Positions 40,681 through 53,965 of a DNA stretch of 64,000 bases are shown piece after piece. Made by a program: the position numbers and the translations under genes. Origin of the DNA: Meloidogyne chitwoodi (Eukaryota; Nematoda; Chromadorea; Rhabditida; Meloidogynidae); assembly GCA_015183035.1 (NCBI GenBank), contig JACZZP010000005.1:496001-560000 (forward strand). The letters run 5' to 3'. The notes below the pieces were generated by a model. The model made no database searches, was not told the DNA's origin, and was given only the letters and a program-made list of their open reading frames with translations. Within the stretch, counting starts at the first letter, position 1, and every line of letters starts with the position of its first letter.

Positions 40681-43025
40681 ATGTTTGGTTTTCGTCAAAT
40701 AAAATATTATTCAAATAGATATGAATTTTCTAAAAGAAAATATATTCTTCTAATATTTTTATGTAGCTTCTTTATTTTTAATTATTTAATAATTAATATA
40801 ATTTTATTAAAAAGAACAACAATTAATTTATTATCTTTTTTATTATTTAATGAAGAAATTGAAATAAATGCAAAATTTAGTCCAGACTGGGAAAAACGTT
40901 TAAATTTAATTAATTGTGAAAAAATTTATAAAGGAAATTTAAATTATATTTTAAAAAATAAAATTCAAATTGGAGACCCTTTAGAAGAAGAAGGTTTGCT
41001 TATGGATTGTTTTAGTATTAAAAGGAGAAATGAGATGGAAAATTATTGGTATAAAAATACTACAAAAGAAGAAAAAGAATTTCCTTTAGCTTTTACTAGA
41101 ATTGTTTATAAGGTTGGTTTTGACTAAACTTAAGTTTGTAAATTAAATAAACTTAGCAAATAAATAAAATACAATGCTTAGAGTAAACTTAAGTTTTAAA
41201 TTAAATAAACTTAGCAAATAAATAAAATACAATGCTTAGAGTAAACTTAAGTTTGTAAATTAAATAAACTTTAATTGTAATTTTAATAATATTTAAGGAC
41301 TATTTATTATTAGAAATGGAATTAGCATTGCATTATACTCCTGAAAATTGGTATTGTTATGTTGTTGACTCAAAATCTTCTCCTCTATTTTATTCAAGAT
41401 TACAAAGATTATCAAAATGTTTTACAAATGTAATAATTGCAGAAAAAAGATTTTCAATTTCTAGAGGTGGACATAATACAAGTGATGGTATGATTGAATG
41501 TGCTAATATTTTGGCAAAGCCAGAAAAAAGATGGAATTATTTAATAAATTTACAGGTAGAGTCTCTTTGTTTCGGTCTCGTAAAGGGGAATTTTTTGATT
41601 TAAATTAATTAATAAAAATAAATTAATTTATAAATTCTATATTTATTAAAAATTTAGAATCATGATATTCAAGCAAAAACAAATGCAGAAATGGTGAAAA
41701 TTTTTAGTTTATTAGATGGAGCTAATGATGTTGAAATTGGTGATGAATCATCTTTTACCATTGAAAGGATAGAATATTATTTGGATAATTTTATTTGGTC
41801 ATTTGATGAATTAAAACTTTTTAAAAATGGTAAATATATTTAATTAATTATTTTAAATTTTTTATTATAAAAAAATTTAGAAATATTTTTTAATAATTAA
41901 TTTAACACACAACAGATTCTAAAAATAAACAAACTTTTCTTCCTGGCAATCCATTCGGTTTAAATGTTTTAACTTTAAGTAAAGGCTATTCTGCTGCTTC
42001 TCTGTCACGTCAATTTATTAATTTTATTACAAAAGAATTAAATTTGAAAAAAATATTAGAACAATTAAATTATGCAGAATTTGGAGTAGACGAACATTTA
42101 TGGCAATCTTTGAGTATTACGGATGCTTTGGATGCTCCAGGAGGATTTTCTAGGCAATGTTATGTTCTAGGGCATAAAACTCCTTTTATTACAAGGTAAA
42201 ATAATTAATTTAAAAATTATTATTTTGGTAATTTTTTTAATATTTGTATTACACCCCTCGCCAGTTTGTCGCGTATTAATCCCAGACTCTAATGTCTCTT
42301 TAATTTTAGAACAAAATAAATAAGTTAAAAATACCTAAGACCCTAAATTAAAATTTTCGGAGTTTAAAAAATATTTTAAATTTTCAACCGGCCTCTTCAG
42401 TGCCACACTCGCTACCTATTAACCCTCAAAATAAATTAAAAAAAAATTTAAGTTAATATTAATATTTATTAAATTAAATTTAAAAAAGATATGCTTTATG
42501 GTTAAATGATGTTGAAAATTCAAGCTGTTTTAGTAGAATATTAAGACATGGTGTTTGTGTTTTTGGATTAGAAGATTTACTATTTAATAAAAATATTTTT
42601 AATTTACCTCATCTTTTTATTAACAAAATGATGCCTCAATATGATTTTGGTGTTATTAAATGTTGGCATAAAAAATTAAAAGAAAGACAAAAATTAAATT
42701 CTGAAAGGACAATGAATTTTGATTTTTATAGAGATTGGCCTCAAGTAATTAATTTATTTTTAAAATTCTCAAAATTTTAATTTTAAAGAAAAATTTCTGA
42801 ATAACAAAAGGGTCATCCTATGGGTTTTTCCCGATATTAATTAATAATCTTCTTCCTCGGCAACATTTCTCCTTCTCGTCACCGTTAAAGTCCTCCCCAT
42901 CCTGTGGGGACTTTTCAAATATTTTATTTTCTTTTAGAATTTATTTACTTAATTTACAGACAATTTACAATAGAATGAGGAGACAGTTTAAAAGACCATT
43001 GGATTCATCAGAAATAAAATGTTAA
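40681..43025 (+). CDS. Core-2/I-branching beta-1,6-N-acetylglucosaminyltransferase family protein
   Basis: Six exons (40681-41112, 41298-41555, 41658-41829, 41916-42195, 42489-42744, 42960-43025) give 487 aa in one consistent frame. Residues about 21-45 form a single membrane anchor, so this is a type II Golgi enzyme. The luminal part shows Branch-family landmarks: AFTRIVYKDYLLLEMEL near 135-150, then NWYCYVVDSKSS, RGGHNTSDGMIECA, WNYLINLQNHDIQ, and GVDEHLWQSL near 370. Such enzymes add GlcNAc branches to glycans. C. elegans has many paralogues. Intron 1 contains about 2.5 tandem copies of a roughly 65-bp unit. Confidence 0.85.
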
Positions 43026-45697
43026 ATAAATATTTTTATTTATTTAATTTTTTTTTTAAATTTAATTTGCTCTTTATTTATTCTAATGAAAAGTTTTACT
43101 GACAGACATATGTAGAAGTAAGTCAGTCTTTCCTAAAAAAAATATTTATTTTTAAAATTAAATTAATCTCAAGTAGTAATTAGTAAAAGAAGAACAAATC
43201 TAGTCAGTCAGTAATCTTTTCTATTTTTATTTAACCCATAATATTATTATTAAGCTTTATTTTTTTCTTTGTTTATCTTTTTTGTTGTACATGTTTTTTT
43301 TAATATTTTTAAATATATTTTATTTTTTATTTTTTTTTATTAAATGCCTTAACATATATAATTTATTTTTATTTATTTTATTTTCACAGTATCAATTCAA
43401 CTTTTTTTTTTTTAAAAATAAAGTTGGCCGCCTTTCTATTGTTTTTATTTTTCTCGGAATAAAATTTATATATTTTATTTATTTATTTCATTTTTTCTTT
43501 TGTATTTTGCCTTTTAAAGAAAGACAAAAATCGCACATATATCCATCCGTGCGCAACAAAGGCGGCAAAATACTTTTAAAAAAGGCGAGAAAAAGTAAAA
43601 AAAAATAAAATAAAGCCTATAAACATTTTAAAAAAGGTTTAAAAAAATAAAAGGCAAAAAAGGGAATAGTTTTCTTAAGTATTGAAAATTAAAGGAATTG
43701 TGAGAATTAAAAAAGAGAAGAAGAGGAAAGAAGAAAAGGCTAAAGAAGAGAAGGAGAAAACGCTAATCAGGGTCACCTTTTATTTTCTCTCTTTCCTTTT
43801 TTCCTTTGTTTTTATACTCTTGACAATTTAATAGTACAGTTTATATTTGAAAATATTTTTATAAAAATATTTTTTAATATAATTGTTTTTAAAAATTAAT
43901 TAATTAAATTAACACTCGCTACAATTATAGGTAAATATTATATTTTACACTTATAACGTGCTTTTTTTTATTGTTTTTTTAAATTATTTTTTTTTGTAGT
44001 CTTTAGGTAATTTATATATTTTATTAAAAAAAATTTTTTTTTTGGCAATCGCACTTACTAATCTAATATTTAATTAATGTTTCTTTTATTAATTGAATGG
44101 TATCGTTGGGTTATTTTATTTTATTGAAATGGTACCATTGGATAGAGCATAAAATTTGCTACAAAATAACGAAAAATTAAAAATTTTGGACAATAAGAAA
44201 AAAAGTTAAAGCTGAAAAACGAAGAAGCCAGAATATTCGATTTTTTGGAAGTTTTTTGACGATAACTTTTTTTGTAAATTTCCAAAAATTTTGATTTTTT
44301 GACATTTTGTAGTAAATTTTATGCTCTATCAATTGGTATCAAAATAAAATAAAAATACTTAATCGTTCATTTGTTATAATGCCCGAAGCTCAAACACCCA
44401 CTTACTTAACCTTATGCTCTCAGCTGACCGTTCATCCGAACAATTCAATTTTGGAAATAAAGATTATCAGTTTTATAATTATGGTATATATATTTATCAA
44501 AAATTTTGATAAATAAATTGTTTAACAAATAATATGTATCAAAATTTAAAATTATACACATTTAATTAAATTACTCCCAAAATTCATGTTTTATTTTAAT
44601 AAAAAATGTTCGCGAATCAATCATTTTGGGAGTTTTGCCTAGAGCGAACATCTGTTCATGGGCATGCCGTAAATCAAAAAAAAATTTGACAAATTTACAA
44701 CAATATTAATAAATATTATTTTTGACCGCCCGCCAAAAAGCGGGAAAGAAGACTTTTTAAAATGGAAAAAAAGGCGGAAATTGTTTGTGAGTGAGAAAAT
44801 GTGATAGGGGAAAAAAAGAAAAATATATTAAATATAATGATTAATTTAAATTTAATTAAATGTAATTAAATAACTCTTCACACATTTATATTAAAATATT
44901 ATTTTTTTTTAATTTTAATATTTTCCTTTAAAAATGCTTTTTAGAATTTTAAAGGAATATAATAATATAATTATTTATTAATATACCCTTCTTTCTATTA
45001 AATTACTCGTTAATAGGAGATTTTTTATATACAAGGTTTTACCCATAATTTATTTAAAAAATCAAATAAAAATTAAAAATTCGTAAAAAACCAATAAATA
45101 ATATTTTTATATTTTTACAGTAATAAAATAAATATATATAATATTCTATTTTAGAATCTTTATTTAAATAAACCAATGAAAAGATGAGTGAGTGTGACTA
45201 TCCTTGCGCACTTTCCCTTACTATTCCTCTTACCACTTTTTTATACAACACATTTTTCTTTTATTAATTCAAAAAAGAGTTTTTTCCCCTCTCCTTTTTA
45301 ATTAAAAATAAATTTTAATAATAAATTTAAATTTTTTTAATTTTTAAAATAAATATATATATATATAGTAATAAAATATTTATTTATTTATTTTTCAATT
45401 TTTTATCATTGATTTTTTTAACTATTTTTACCAATTTTTCTTACGCCTGTTGACCTTATTTAATTTTATTTTATTAAACCATCTTTCTCCGTCTATGAAA
45501 GGTTTATTTTATATAATTTTGTATATAGCTAGGATAAATTAAAATAAAATTAAGAAAGTACATATACATATTTGAATAAAAAAATTTAGAAAAAAAATTA
45601 TTTAGAAAATTTTATAATTTAATTATTTATTAAAGGTGGGGGAAATGATAACACAATATTCAACGAAAATTCATCGCACGGCAATAACCAAGCAAAA
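43026..45697. other. AT-rich gap upstream of the homeobox gene
   Basis: No convincing gene; the open stretch at 43282-43608 is Phe/Ile-rich low complexity. A foldback related to that at 36126 lies at about 44107-44353. Because the frame of the next gene is open back to about 45636 (AAAG before GTGGGGG could be an acceptor), further 5' exons may lie here. Confidence 0.5.
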
Positions 45698-47770
45698 ATG
45701 TTTTCACAACTTCCTTCAACTTCAAATTCTTTTGTTCCTTCTAATTTATGGGAAAATCAGCAATGGCAAAATTATTGTCAACAGTATTGGACTAATAATT
45801 GTAATAATCGTTATCCATTTCAATTGCAGAATGATTTTTCTAGCAACACTACTTCAATGACTGTAAGTTAATTTATTTTTTTAGTAAAGTTTTGCAAACC
45901 TACAAAATTTAAATGTTTCTAAACTCGAAAATATGTAAGTACAATAAGTTTGTATGTTTACAAACATTTTATAACTTGAATACATTTAAAATTATTTAAA
46001 ACAAACTTCAAACAAGTTTATATTTTTATAAACTTAAAACATTAATTATAAACTTAAAAATATTTAATACAAACTTGTAATAAACTTGAAAGATTTGCAA
46101 CTTTTTTACTAATTGTAAAACTTAAAATAAGTTTTACAATTATTACAAACCTGACTTTTAAAAAACATTTTTTAAAATAGTCAAAAAGTTCCTTTAACCA
46201 TTCGCCTTTGAGTACTAGTATAAACATTTTTACTGGCTACCCCACCTTGCCTGCAACCTTACCATCTATTGGACAACAATATTCTAATAATATTTCTTAT
46301 GACAATAATCAAATAATAAATGCAGGCACTTCATCTAATAATAATTTTTATCAACAATCTCCTTTGCCTTCTTCGGATTCAATAAATTTACAAATCGAAA
46401 GCAAAGGTAGATTTAATTTTTTTAAATTCTATTTTTTTTTAAATATTCTAAGCCTCAGGGCTTAGAATATTTAAAAAAAAATTTCAGTTAATCCCTGGCT
46501 ATTTCCTACGACCCCAAAAGTATATTTATCTGTAAACTCTTACGGCGGATTGGATAATCGAATTAATAATAATAATAATACAACATCAACAACATTAAAT
46601 AATACAAAAATAAAAACCCAATTAATAAATAATAATAATAATACTTCTTCTTCCTCTTCATCATCATTACCTCAATCTGCTTCTGTCTCTACTTGTCAAC
46701 AAATATCTAGACAACGTTTTGGGCCTGGCACAAATAGTAATTTTATTTATTTATATTTTTAAATTTTTAATTTATTACTCTAATCTCTATTTATCACAAA
46801 AATCTTTATCTTATCTCAACCTATTATTTTATTTTTTAAAATTTTATTTTTTTTAAATTTTTTTTAAAAAAGATTTACGTGTTCGAACAAAAGATCAATA
46901 TAGAATTGTTTATAATGAATATCAAAGAATTGAATTAGAAAGAGCTTATGTTAGTGAAGTTTATGTTAATGCTGCGGTTAAGGCAGAACTTTCTAGTAGA
47001 CTACATTTAACTGAAAGGTTTAAAATATTATTTTAATTTTTAAATTAAATTTTTATATTTTTAGACAAATAAAGATTTGGTTTCAGAACAGGTAAAAATT
47101 TTATTTTTCTTTTAAAAAAGATTTATATAATTAATTATATTATATTTTAACACAAATCTCACTTAAAAATATTTTTTATTTAAACCAAATATATTTTTGA
47201 TTTTAATCTTTGGAAAAATAAAATAAATATTTTTTTTTCCCTTTAAGGACGAGAATGCCAAAAAAAAAAAACTTTGGCGGTATTTTTTTATAAAAAATAA
47301 ATTTGCTCATTACTCATTTATTAGGTTAAAAACTCTTCTTGAATATTTTTTATTTTTCTTTTGTTTTTTAATAAATTGTAATAAATTGATAGGACGATAA
47401 ATAATTTTTGCGGCATAATTCTTTTTTTTAAAAAAGATTTTTTGGCATTTTAAAGTAAAATAGAAGGGATGTGCTAATTTCGTTTATTCCTAGAATTTTT
47501 GTATTTTTTTAGTTTTCTTATTAAAAAAATTTTTTTTCTAAAATTAATTTTGGCACAATTCTGATTATTTAAATATTTTTTTTTTAATTAAATTAAATTT
47601 ACAGAAGAGCAAAAGAAAGAAAAAAAGAAAAACAATTAAAAGAAAAGAGAAAACAACAACAACAACAACAACAAAACAATAATCAAAACATAAACAACAA
47701 CAATTCTCATCATTTAAATTATACTTATCCATTAGATAATAATTACCAACAAATTTTCAACAAAATTTAA
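45698..47770 (+). CDS. pal-1: Caudal/Cdx-type homeobox transcription factor
   Basis: Exons 45698-45862, 46181-46406, 46488-46736, 46873-47017, 47065-47091 and 47605-47770 give 325 aa. The homeodomain (about 215-274) has the caudal-type start VRTKDQYRIVYNEYQRIELE and the recognition helix QIKIWFQNRRAKERK. A NPWLFP segment near residue 132 may correspond to the hexapeptide region. The N-terminus is Gln/Asn/Ser-rich; the C-terminus has a poly-Gln run. In nematodes the caudal gene is pal-1, specifying posterior cells. The real start may lie further 5'. Helix 3 is split by a 27-bp exon. Confidence 0.85.
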
Positions 47771-48429
47771 ACAACAAAAATAAAATATATTAAAAAAAAC
47801 ATTTTGACTTTTTTTTTATTTTTAATAAAAATAATATTTAATTAATTAATTAATTTTAAAATAAAAATGTCATTTTAAATATTTTTTTAAATTTAAATTT
47901 AATTTTAGAGGAGAATTAATTTAAAAAATACTTTTTAAAATTTTATTTAAAGTAAAATAAAATTTTATTTAATTATATATTTTTGACATATTTTAATAAG
48001 TTAAAAAAATTAATTCTCTTTTTTATTTTAATTTAATTTTTATTTAATTTAATAACTTTTTTTTAATTTCCTGTTTTATTTTTAATAAATTATATACTCT
48101 ATTTTTTTATTTATTAAATTTAAATTATATGTCCGTAATTAATACTTTTTAAAAAATATAAAAACTGACTATTATTTAAATTTATTTAAAACAATATTGG
48201 GTAATTTAATTATATAAAAGTTTTTTTTAACACAAACAAAACATTTTTCGTTAAGGCTTTTATTAAATTTAATTTAAAAAAAATTATTATAAATTTAACG
48301 AGAACTTTATGATTATATACTATAAAATAATTATTTTTTAATAAAATAATTATTTAATTTTTAAAATTAATTTTAAAAATTCAGAAAAAAATAAAATATT
48401 AATTTTCTACCTTAAATAATTTTTAAAAA
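47771..48429. other. AT-rich intergenic stretch
   Basis: Mostly A/T runs between the homeobox gene stop and the receptor start. It contains no open frame worth noting and presumably includes the 3' end of one gene and the promoter of the next. Confidence 0.5.
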
Positions 48430-49972
48430 ATGACAACAAACATTTTTTGTTGTTTTGATCAGTTGCATTATTGGAATTCTCGTTTATGTCCACCTATAGG
48501 TTTTATAACTAATTTTGTTCTTGTATGGCTAATTATTAAAAAAACACCAAAGGAAATGAACATTCATAGTCGTATATTATTACAAACTTGTGTAATTGAT
48601 ATTGCTCTTTTATTTATTACTTTGTTTGGACAACCTGTAAGAGTTTAATTTATTTAGTCATTTTACATTTATAAACATTGGGGAAGGAAACAAAAGAGAA
48701 AATATTTTGGGGAAACTGATAAATTTATTTATTTTAAGGTATTAAGCTTTCAACCAGATGGTTATTGTGTTATGTTATTTCAAGGATATTTTTCTTCGTT
48801 TTTTAAACAAAATCCGTTATTTAATGTAATTATTTTTGGTATTTGGTATTTTTTGAACACAATAGATGTAAATGGTATAGCAGTACAATTTCTTTATCGC
48901 TTTTTGGGATTAAATTGGTATTTTTAATTAAATTAAAAAATTAAAAAAATTTTTCAAGTCTTATGAACGTCAACCTTCTTCGTTATTTTTATATAGCAAT
49001 TTTACCTTTTGCTACAGGTTTATCACTTGCTATAAGCTGGTTTTTGCTTGTTGTAAAAGATGAACTTAACATTAAAGACTTGGATGTTTCCTATTTTTCT
49101 TGTTATATGGATCAACAAGCTGCACAAACATACCCTTTTGTCACTTATTCCTTCTATGTTTGTTTTTATATAAATTAAGAAAATAAACTTGAAACTAAGT
49201 TTGTAAAACTTAAAGTTTTATGCATGTTTAAACAATTTTCAAACAAACATAAACTTTAAAACATTAACATGTAGAAAAACATTTGATTTTAACACATGTT
49301 TAGAAAATGGAAAACATTTAAAAAACATCAAACAAAATTACTTATAAATTATAAACATGTTTTAACTTATATTAGATGTTTGTTAAAAATTAATTAAAAA
49401 TGATTAATGTTTTAGTCAAGTAATTTGATTACCATTTGGAGCTATTATTATCAAATTGTTCAACTTGTTTGTTATGTTGTTGTTGTCTTTTGTGGTTGTA
49501 AAATGGTCCGTTTTGTTTATCTTCATTCAAGTTTAACTCCAAAAATGAAAGAATTGAACAAACAATTGATTAAAACACTTATAATTTTAGTAAGTTTTAA
49601 AACTTAAATAACAACAAATAAATAAATTTATTAAAAATTAAGTTTTTTAAATTTATTTTTTATTTTATTAATGTTTAGGCTAGTTTCCCATTAATTTTGC
49701 TTTCGACGAATCTTTTCATAAGCAACATTGGTCCATATTTTATTAATTTTTCAACACAAAGTTTATTATTTATGTTTCAAGGTTTATTAAATCATTGGTT
49801 ACCAATATTAAATCCAATAGCAAGTATTTACACAATGAGACCTTACAGAGAAGAATTATTGTATAAATTATTTGGAATTAATAAAAGCAACATGGTAAAA
49901 GTAACTCCAATGACAATACTAGTAGCACAAAAACAGAGCAAAAACGGAATTTCATTAATTAATAAATTGTAA
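48430..49972 (+). CDS. Nematode seven-transmembrane chemoreceptor (Srd/Str-like)
   Basis: Exons 48430-48636, 48739-48917, 48959-49157, 49416-49589 and 49679-49972 give 350 aa. Seven hydrophobic segments can be placed: about 16-36, 46-65, 85-125 (two), 137-157, 205-228, 250-275 and 288-310. The last ends HWLPILNPIASIYTMRPYRE, the NP...Y(R) pattern of nematode serpentine receptors, closest in look to the Srd/Str group. It would sit in sensory cilia and bind a small molecule through G proteins; the ligand is unknown. Part of exon 1 (48449-48505) is duplicated at 55061-55117. Confidence 0.8.
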
Positions 49973-50783
49973 AAAATGAGAAATATTAATTTTTTACTCG
50001 TTAATAAATTTTTCGGCTCTAATTTAGTACTTAAGTCCAGTCAAAGTTATAAGTTCCATTATTAAAATTAGACATTTCCAACTTCCCTTTCGAGTCTAAG
50101 ATTTTTATATCACGGCCTTCAGAATTTTTTTAAGCAGTAATGTAAATGAAGGGCCTTTTATCTCTGATAGAACCCTTCTCTCTATTAGAGAGGCTCATTT
50201 ATTAATATTGGGATTAATACACTTTCAAACAAAATTATAGAGAGAATAAAAGATTTAAATCTTAATAAGGTGTGCGTATAGTTTTTTTTAAATAATTATA
50301 ACAATATTCAACTATATTTTTTTAATAAAAACTTATAAAATAATTGTTTTTTTTATATAGAGTGAGGTTATGAAAAAAAATCAAGAAAAAAGTATTTTAA
50401 TGCGAGGAGATAGAAAAAAGAAATTTTTCAAATTTTGACACTTTATTTTTTTACTATTTTTTAGAAATCTTTTTTGAGTAGAACAAACACACTAAAACTA
50501 AACTTTACAAAAGAATAGTTAATTTAGCAAATTAATGATTCTTAATTTTATATTGATTAATTTTCTGTTTATGTTTTTTGGAAAAAACGTTGAAACATGT
50601 CAAACGAGATAGAGTTTAAGCTTTCGAATGGAATATAATGTTCATATATTGGACCCTCGATATTGCTGTACATAAACAGTGTTGTAACTTAAGTATCCTA
50701 CTTAAGTGAGCGTGTCCGAGATTGTCGTAGTCGAGCAACAAATCAATAGGTTTATCACAGAGCAATAAAATAATAGTTGAAAG
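49973..50783. other. Intergenic stretch downstream of the receptor
   Basis: No gene seen. 50380-50560 resembles DNA found beside secreted-family members (for example GAGTAGAACAAA...CACT and TATTGATTAATTTTCTG, also near 54480-54545). Confidence 0.45.
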
Positions 50784-51320
50784 CAGGGGTGCTCGCTTTT
50801 CCTCTTTTTATCCGTGATAAGTCTCTTCAGGGCGCCTGTGATATGTAATGCTGTTTTGAAAAGAAAGAAAATAGTATAGAATTTGTATGACTTCTCTTTC
50901 GTTTTATTGACCCCATCAAATATTTATCTTTCCCTTTTCTATATATTTTATGCATTTTTCCTCTCATGAAGTTATTGGGCTTTATATATTGGTTTTTATG
51001 TTTATTTCGTTTTGAGTATTAAAATAAAAGGAGTTTTATATTGCGCTTTACTTACTACTTTTATTATTGTGGTATTTAACTATATTTTTTAATTCTATTT
51101 TCTCTTACTGATAAAGGACACTCTCTCATATTAAAAAGATGTAAGAGACGCAAAAAAACGTGCACAGTTCTGGAAAGGAGCAGGTCATGTGACATTTCTC
51201 TGACCTCAGCTATCCACTGGTCAGTTTTCCTGCGTCTTTTGTACACGAGAGAGTGTCCTTTATCACAGGCGCCCTGAAGAGACTTATCACGGATAAAAAG
51301 AGGAAAAGCGAGCACCCCTG
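50784..51320. mobile_element. Non-autonomous hAT-like element, 537 bp, 8-bp target duplication
   Basis: The ends CAGGGGTGCTCGCTTTTCC and its inverse are flanked by GTTGAAAG at 50776-50783 and 51321-51328. The inverted repeats run over 60 bp. The interior shares the GACGCAGG...CTGACCAGTGGATAG...AGGTCAGAG block with the element at 20043-20318. The open frame at 51076-51372 is not a recognisable transposase. Confidence 0.75.
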
Positions 51321-51898
51321 GTTGAAAGTAAGAATAGGTTGGAAGTGTAGAGTTGGGTCGAGGTTGAGTCAAAGACTAGTTTATTACTGGTGCGTATATA
51401 GTATGTTTACTATACCGTTAAGGGTGTCTATAAAAGACCACCACTAATATCCAACAAACAGATTAAATACAAGTACCGAAATTTTTTTATCAAAAAATAG
51501 AAAAAGAAAAACATTTGTAAATAATGAATAAAAGGTTACTAGAAAGTGATTTACAAAAATAATTTTTGAAAACATCAAGAGTTTTAATTAATTTGTATTT
51601 AAAAAAGAAACGAGAAAGAACCCTAAAAATAGTTGAAAAATAAAAAGTCAAAAGTATTTTTGTAAAATTCTTTTTTTGGTCATATAATTTTAGTTAACAT
51701 TAATCATACACATCTTTTTCAATTATGACCTTTATATAAAATAAAACTATTATTTTATAAAAAATCTTATTTAAAAATTTAATAGTTCAATTTCGTTATA
51801 AGAACAATATAAGTTCCTCTGTATGAAATAGATCCTGGGATGGAAATAAACGGATAAATGTCTCCCTATAACTAATGTCTTTATAACGAGATTCAACT

Positions 51899-53965
51899 TC
51901 ACTGTTTCTGACCTTGTCCACGACCTCTACGTCCACCTCGTCCACGACCACCTCTTCCGCGACCTCTTCCTCCTTGATTATGATTTTGTAAAATTTGATT
52001 TATAATATTTTGTTGATCTTGATTTAAAACATTTTGTCGATATTGAGTTATAATATTTTGATTAAAAACATTTTGTTGGTATTGATTTATAATATTTTGT
52101 TCATTTTGATTAAAAATATTTTGTTCATTTTGAGTTATAATATTTTGTTCATTTTGATTAGAAACATTTTGATAATATTGATTCATAATATTTTGTTGAT
52201 TTACATTAAAAACATTTTGTTTATATTGATCTATAATATTTTGTTGATCTTGATTAAAAATATTTGGTTGGTATTGATTTAAAATATTTTGTTGGTATTG
52301 ATTTAAAAAAAATTGTTGATTTGCAAATTGTTGAATGTTATTTTCTATACATAAATTGACAACTTGTTTAATGATATTCATAGCCGATATAATTATATTT
52401 TGCATTTGTATATTTCTAGACATTAAATCATCAAAATCTACAATTATAGGATTCTCGTTTAAGTCATCTACCTGTAATAAAAAAAAATAAAATCTAAAAA
52501 ATATTATTTTTACAGGAATATCAATCAGTTTTATATCAAGTAATATTATCAATCAGCGTTAGAGTGTTTGGATAGAGATTATTGTGACTTCAGTTTTTAA
52601 AAGAGGGAAGTGTTGTAGTGGATTAACACTACTATAAAAAGGCTATTCTGGTTCAATTATTAAATATTGCTCCATTGTTTAATTCACATTCCTATTTCCC
52701 AACATCATCTTAAATTGTATTTCCTTCGGATAAATATTGTAAGGCAGACTTTGATCCTCCAGGCCAAAGATGGAAAAGTGGGAAGGAAAAGGGTGAACAA
52801 AGTCCCAGCATATAAGGAAAAGGAAAACAGTGAAAAGAGAACACTCCGCTAATCACTTGCGAGCTTAGAGCTGTCAAAATCCAAGCGCTTCCAGTGAAGT
52901 CGGCCTCACCGCCGACCAACAAATAACACATAACAGAAAGGCCTACCCTACGCGCTCCCTCTAGCATATATGCCTGCATCGCCTTTGGGACAATAACATC
53001 CATTTGGGACCCACAGCATAGTTGGACAACAACATCCATCGGGGACTCTTAATACAACATCGCACGCCACACCTGGATCCATAACATCATTCCATCAACG
53101 GCTCAACAAAGCTTTACTATATTGTTATATCTGTTTGTGCTCTTTCTTAAGATACAACAGAAATTAACCCAGCTTTATAAATATATGGACATTGCGTCAA
53201 AAAATAAATAGTGGTATAAATCTCGATTTTTTTATTTTAGTCCATCTCTGTTTGACTATGAATGTTATAAAATTATTACCTCATCAGGGTTTATATTAAG
53301 AATTTCAATGATCCAATTTAATTTTTTCATTAATTGAGTAAGTGCATTAGAAAACTGAGTATATTGTCCTACAATACTGTGATTTACTTCAAGAGGATGT
53401 ATGCCTTGTATTATAGCTTAAATATTAAAAATAAAATCTTTTGTAGTATAATAAACCAGTTTAAGTTATTTAAAGTAAGATAAACTTTAAAAAATATTTT
53501 GACAGTTTGAAGATATATTTTTTTCAATTTTTAATTTAAAAAATATTAAAAATTTATAAAATTAAAATTATACTTTCATCTGTCGGATTATCTACCGAAT
53601 TATGAAAATTATCCATAGCAGTTGACGAACTTGCATTCATTTGATTTATCACAATATAATTCAAATGTTGTAGTGGATGTGTTTGGTAAGCGATTAGATT
53701 ATTAGTCAGTTGACCAGGATAGGGTAACTAAATTAATTAAACATTTTTGACAAACTTATTTTATTAAATTTGAATATAATTAGTGAATTTAGGATTAATT
53801 TTAATAATTTTGTTACTAAATATAGTCAAATTATTTTCAAAATTAATATTTATAATGGTAATATTCAATATTATTAATAAAAAATAAAATAAAACTGACT
53901 ATAATTTCTACTCCAAAGCACAATGAAAATTTAATAAAAATTAAAAATAAATTTAATATTTTCAT
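51899..53965 (-). CDS. Secreted family member F, Q/N-repeat protein with Arg/Gly tail
   Basis: Predicted exons are 53965-53900, 53727-53574, 53416-53280 and 52471-51899, giving 309 aa with phases 0/1/0. Exon 1 is a signal peptide (MKILNLFLIFIKFSLCFG). Exon 2 begins LPYPGQLTNNLIAYQ. Exon 3 is helical (QYTQFSNALTQLMKKLNW). Exon 4 opens with NIQMQNIIISAMNI, then has about fifteen 8-residue units of the type QQNIxNQ(Y/N), and ends in a tail of about 25 residues made of GRGRGG. The architecture suggests a secreted, disordered, possibly RNA- or polyanion-binding protein. A nematode effector is one possibility, but there is no direct evidence. It is the best-preserved family member. Intron 3 holds a foreign-looking patch. 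Confidence 0.7.
52560..53215. other. GC-richer patch inside intron 3 of member F
   Basis: From about 52690 to 53130 the base composition rises sharply against the AT-rich surroundings. The phrase ACAACATCCATCGGGGAC and a near copy (GACAATAACATCCATTTGGG) occur about 45 bp apart. The minus-strand open frame 53039-52710 (109 aa) has no recognisable domain. An inserted repeat or transferred fragment is possible. Confidence 0.4.

Noticed and set aside
43282..43608. 108-aa open frame rich in Phe and Ile
   Set aside because: Low-complexity product of T-rich sequence with no domain, splice or homology sign.
45636..45860. 74-aa open frame over the first homeobox exon
   Set aside because: Another frame of the same bases reads into the homeobox gene through good splice sites and has the Gln/Asn-rich composition of the rest of the protein.
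51076..51372. Open frame inside the hAT-like element as a transposase
   Set aside because: Only 98 aa, composed largely of terminal inverted repeat sequence, with no transposase motif.
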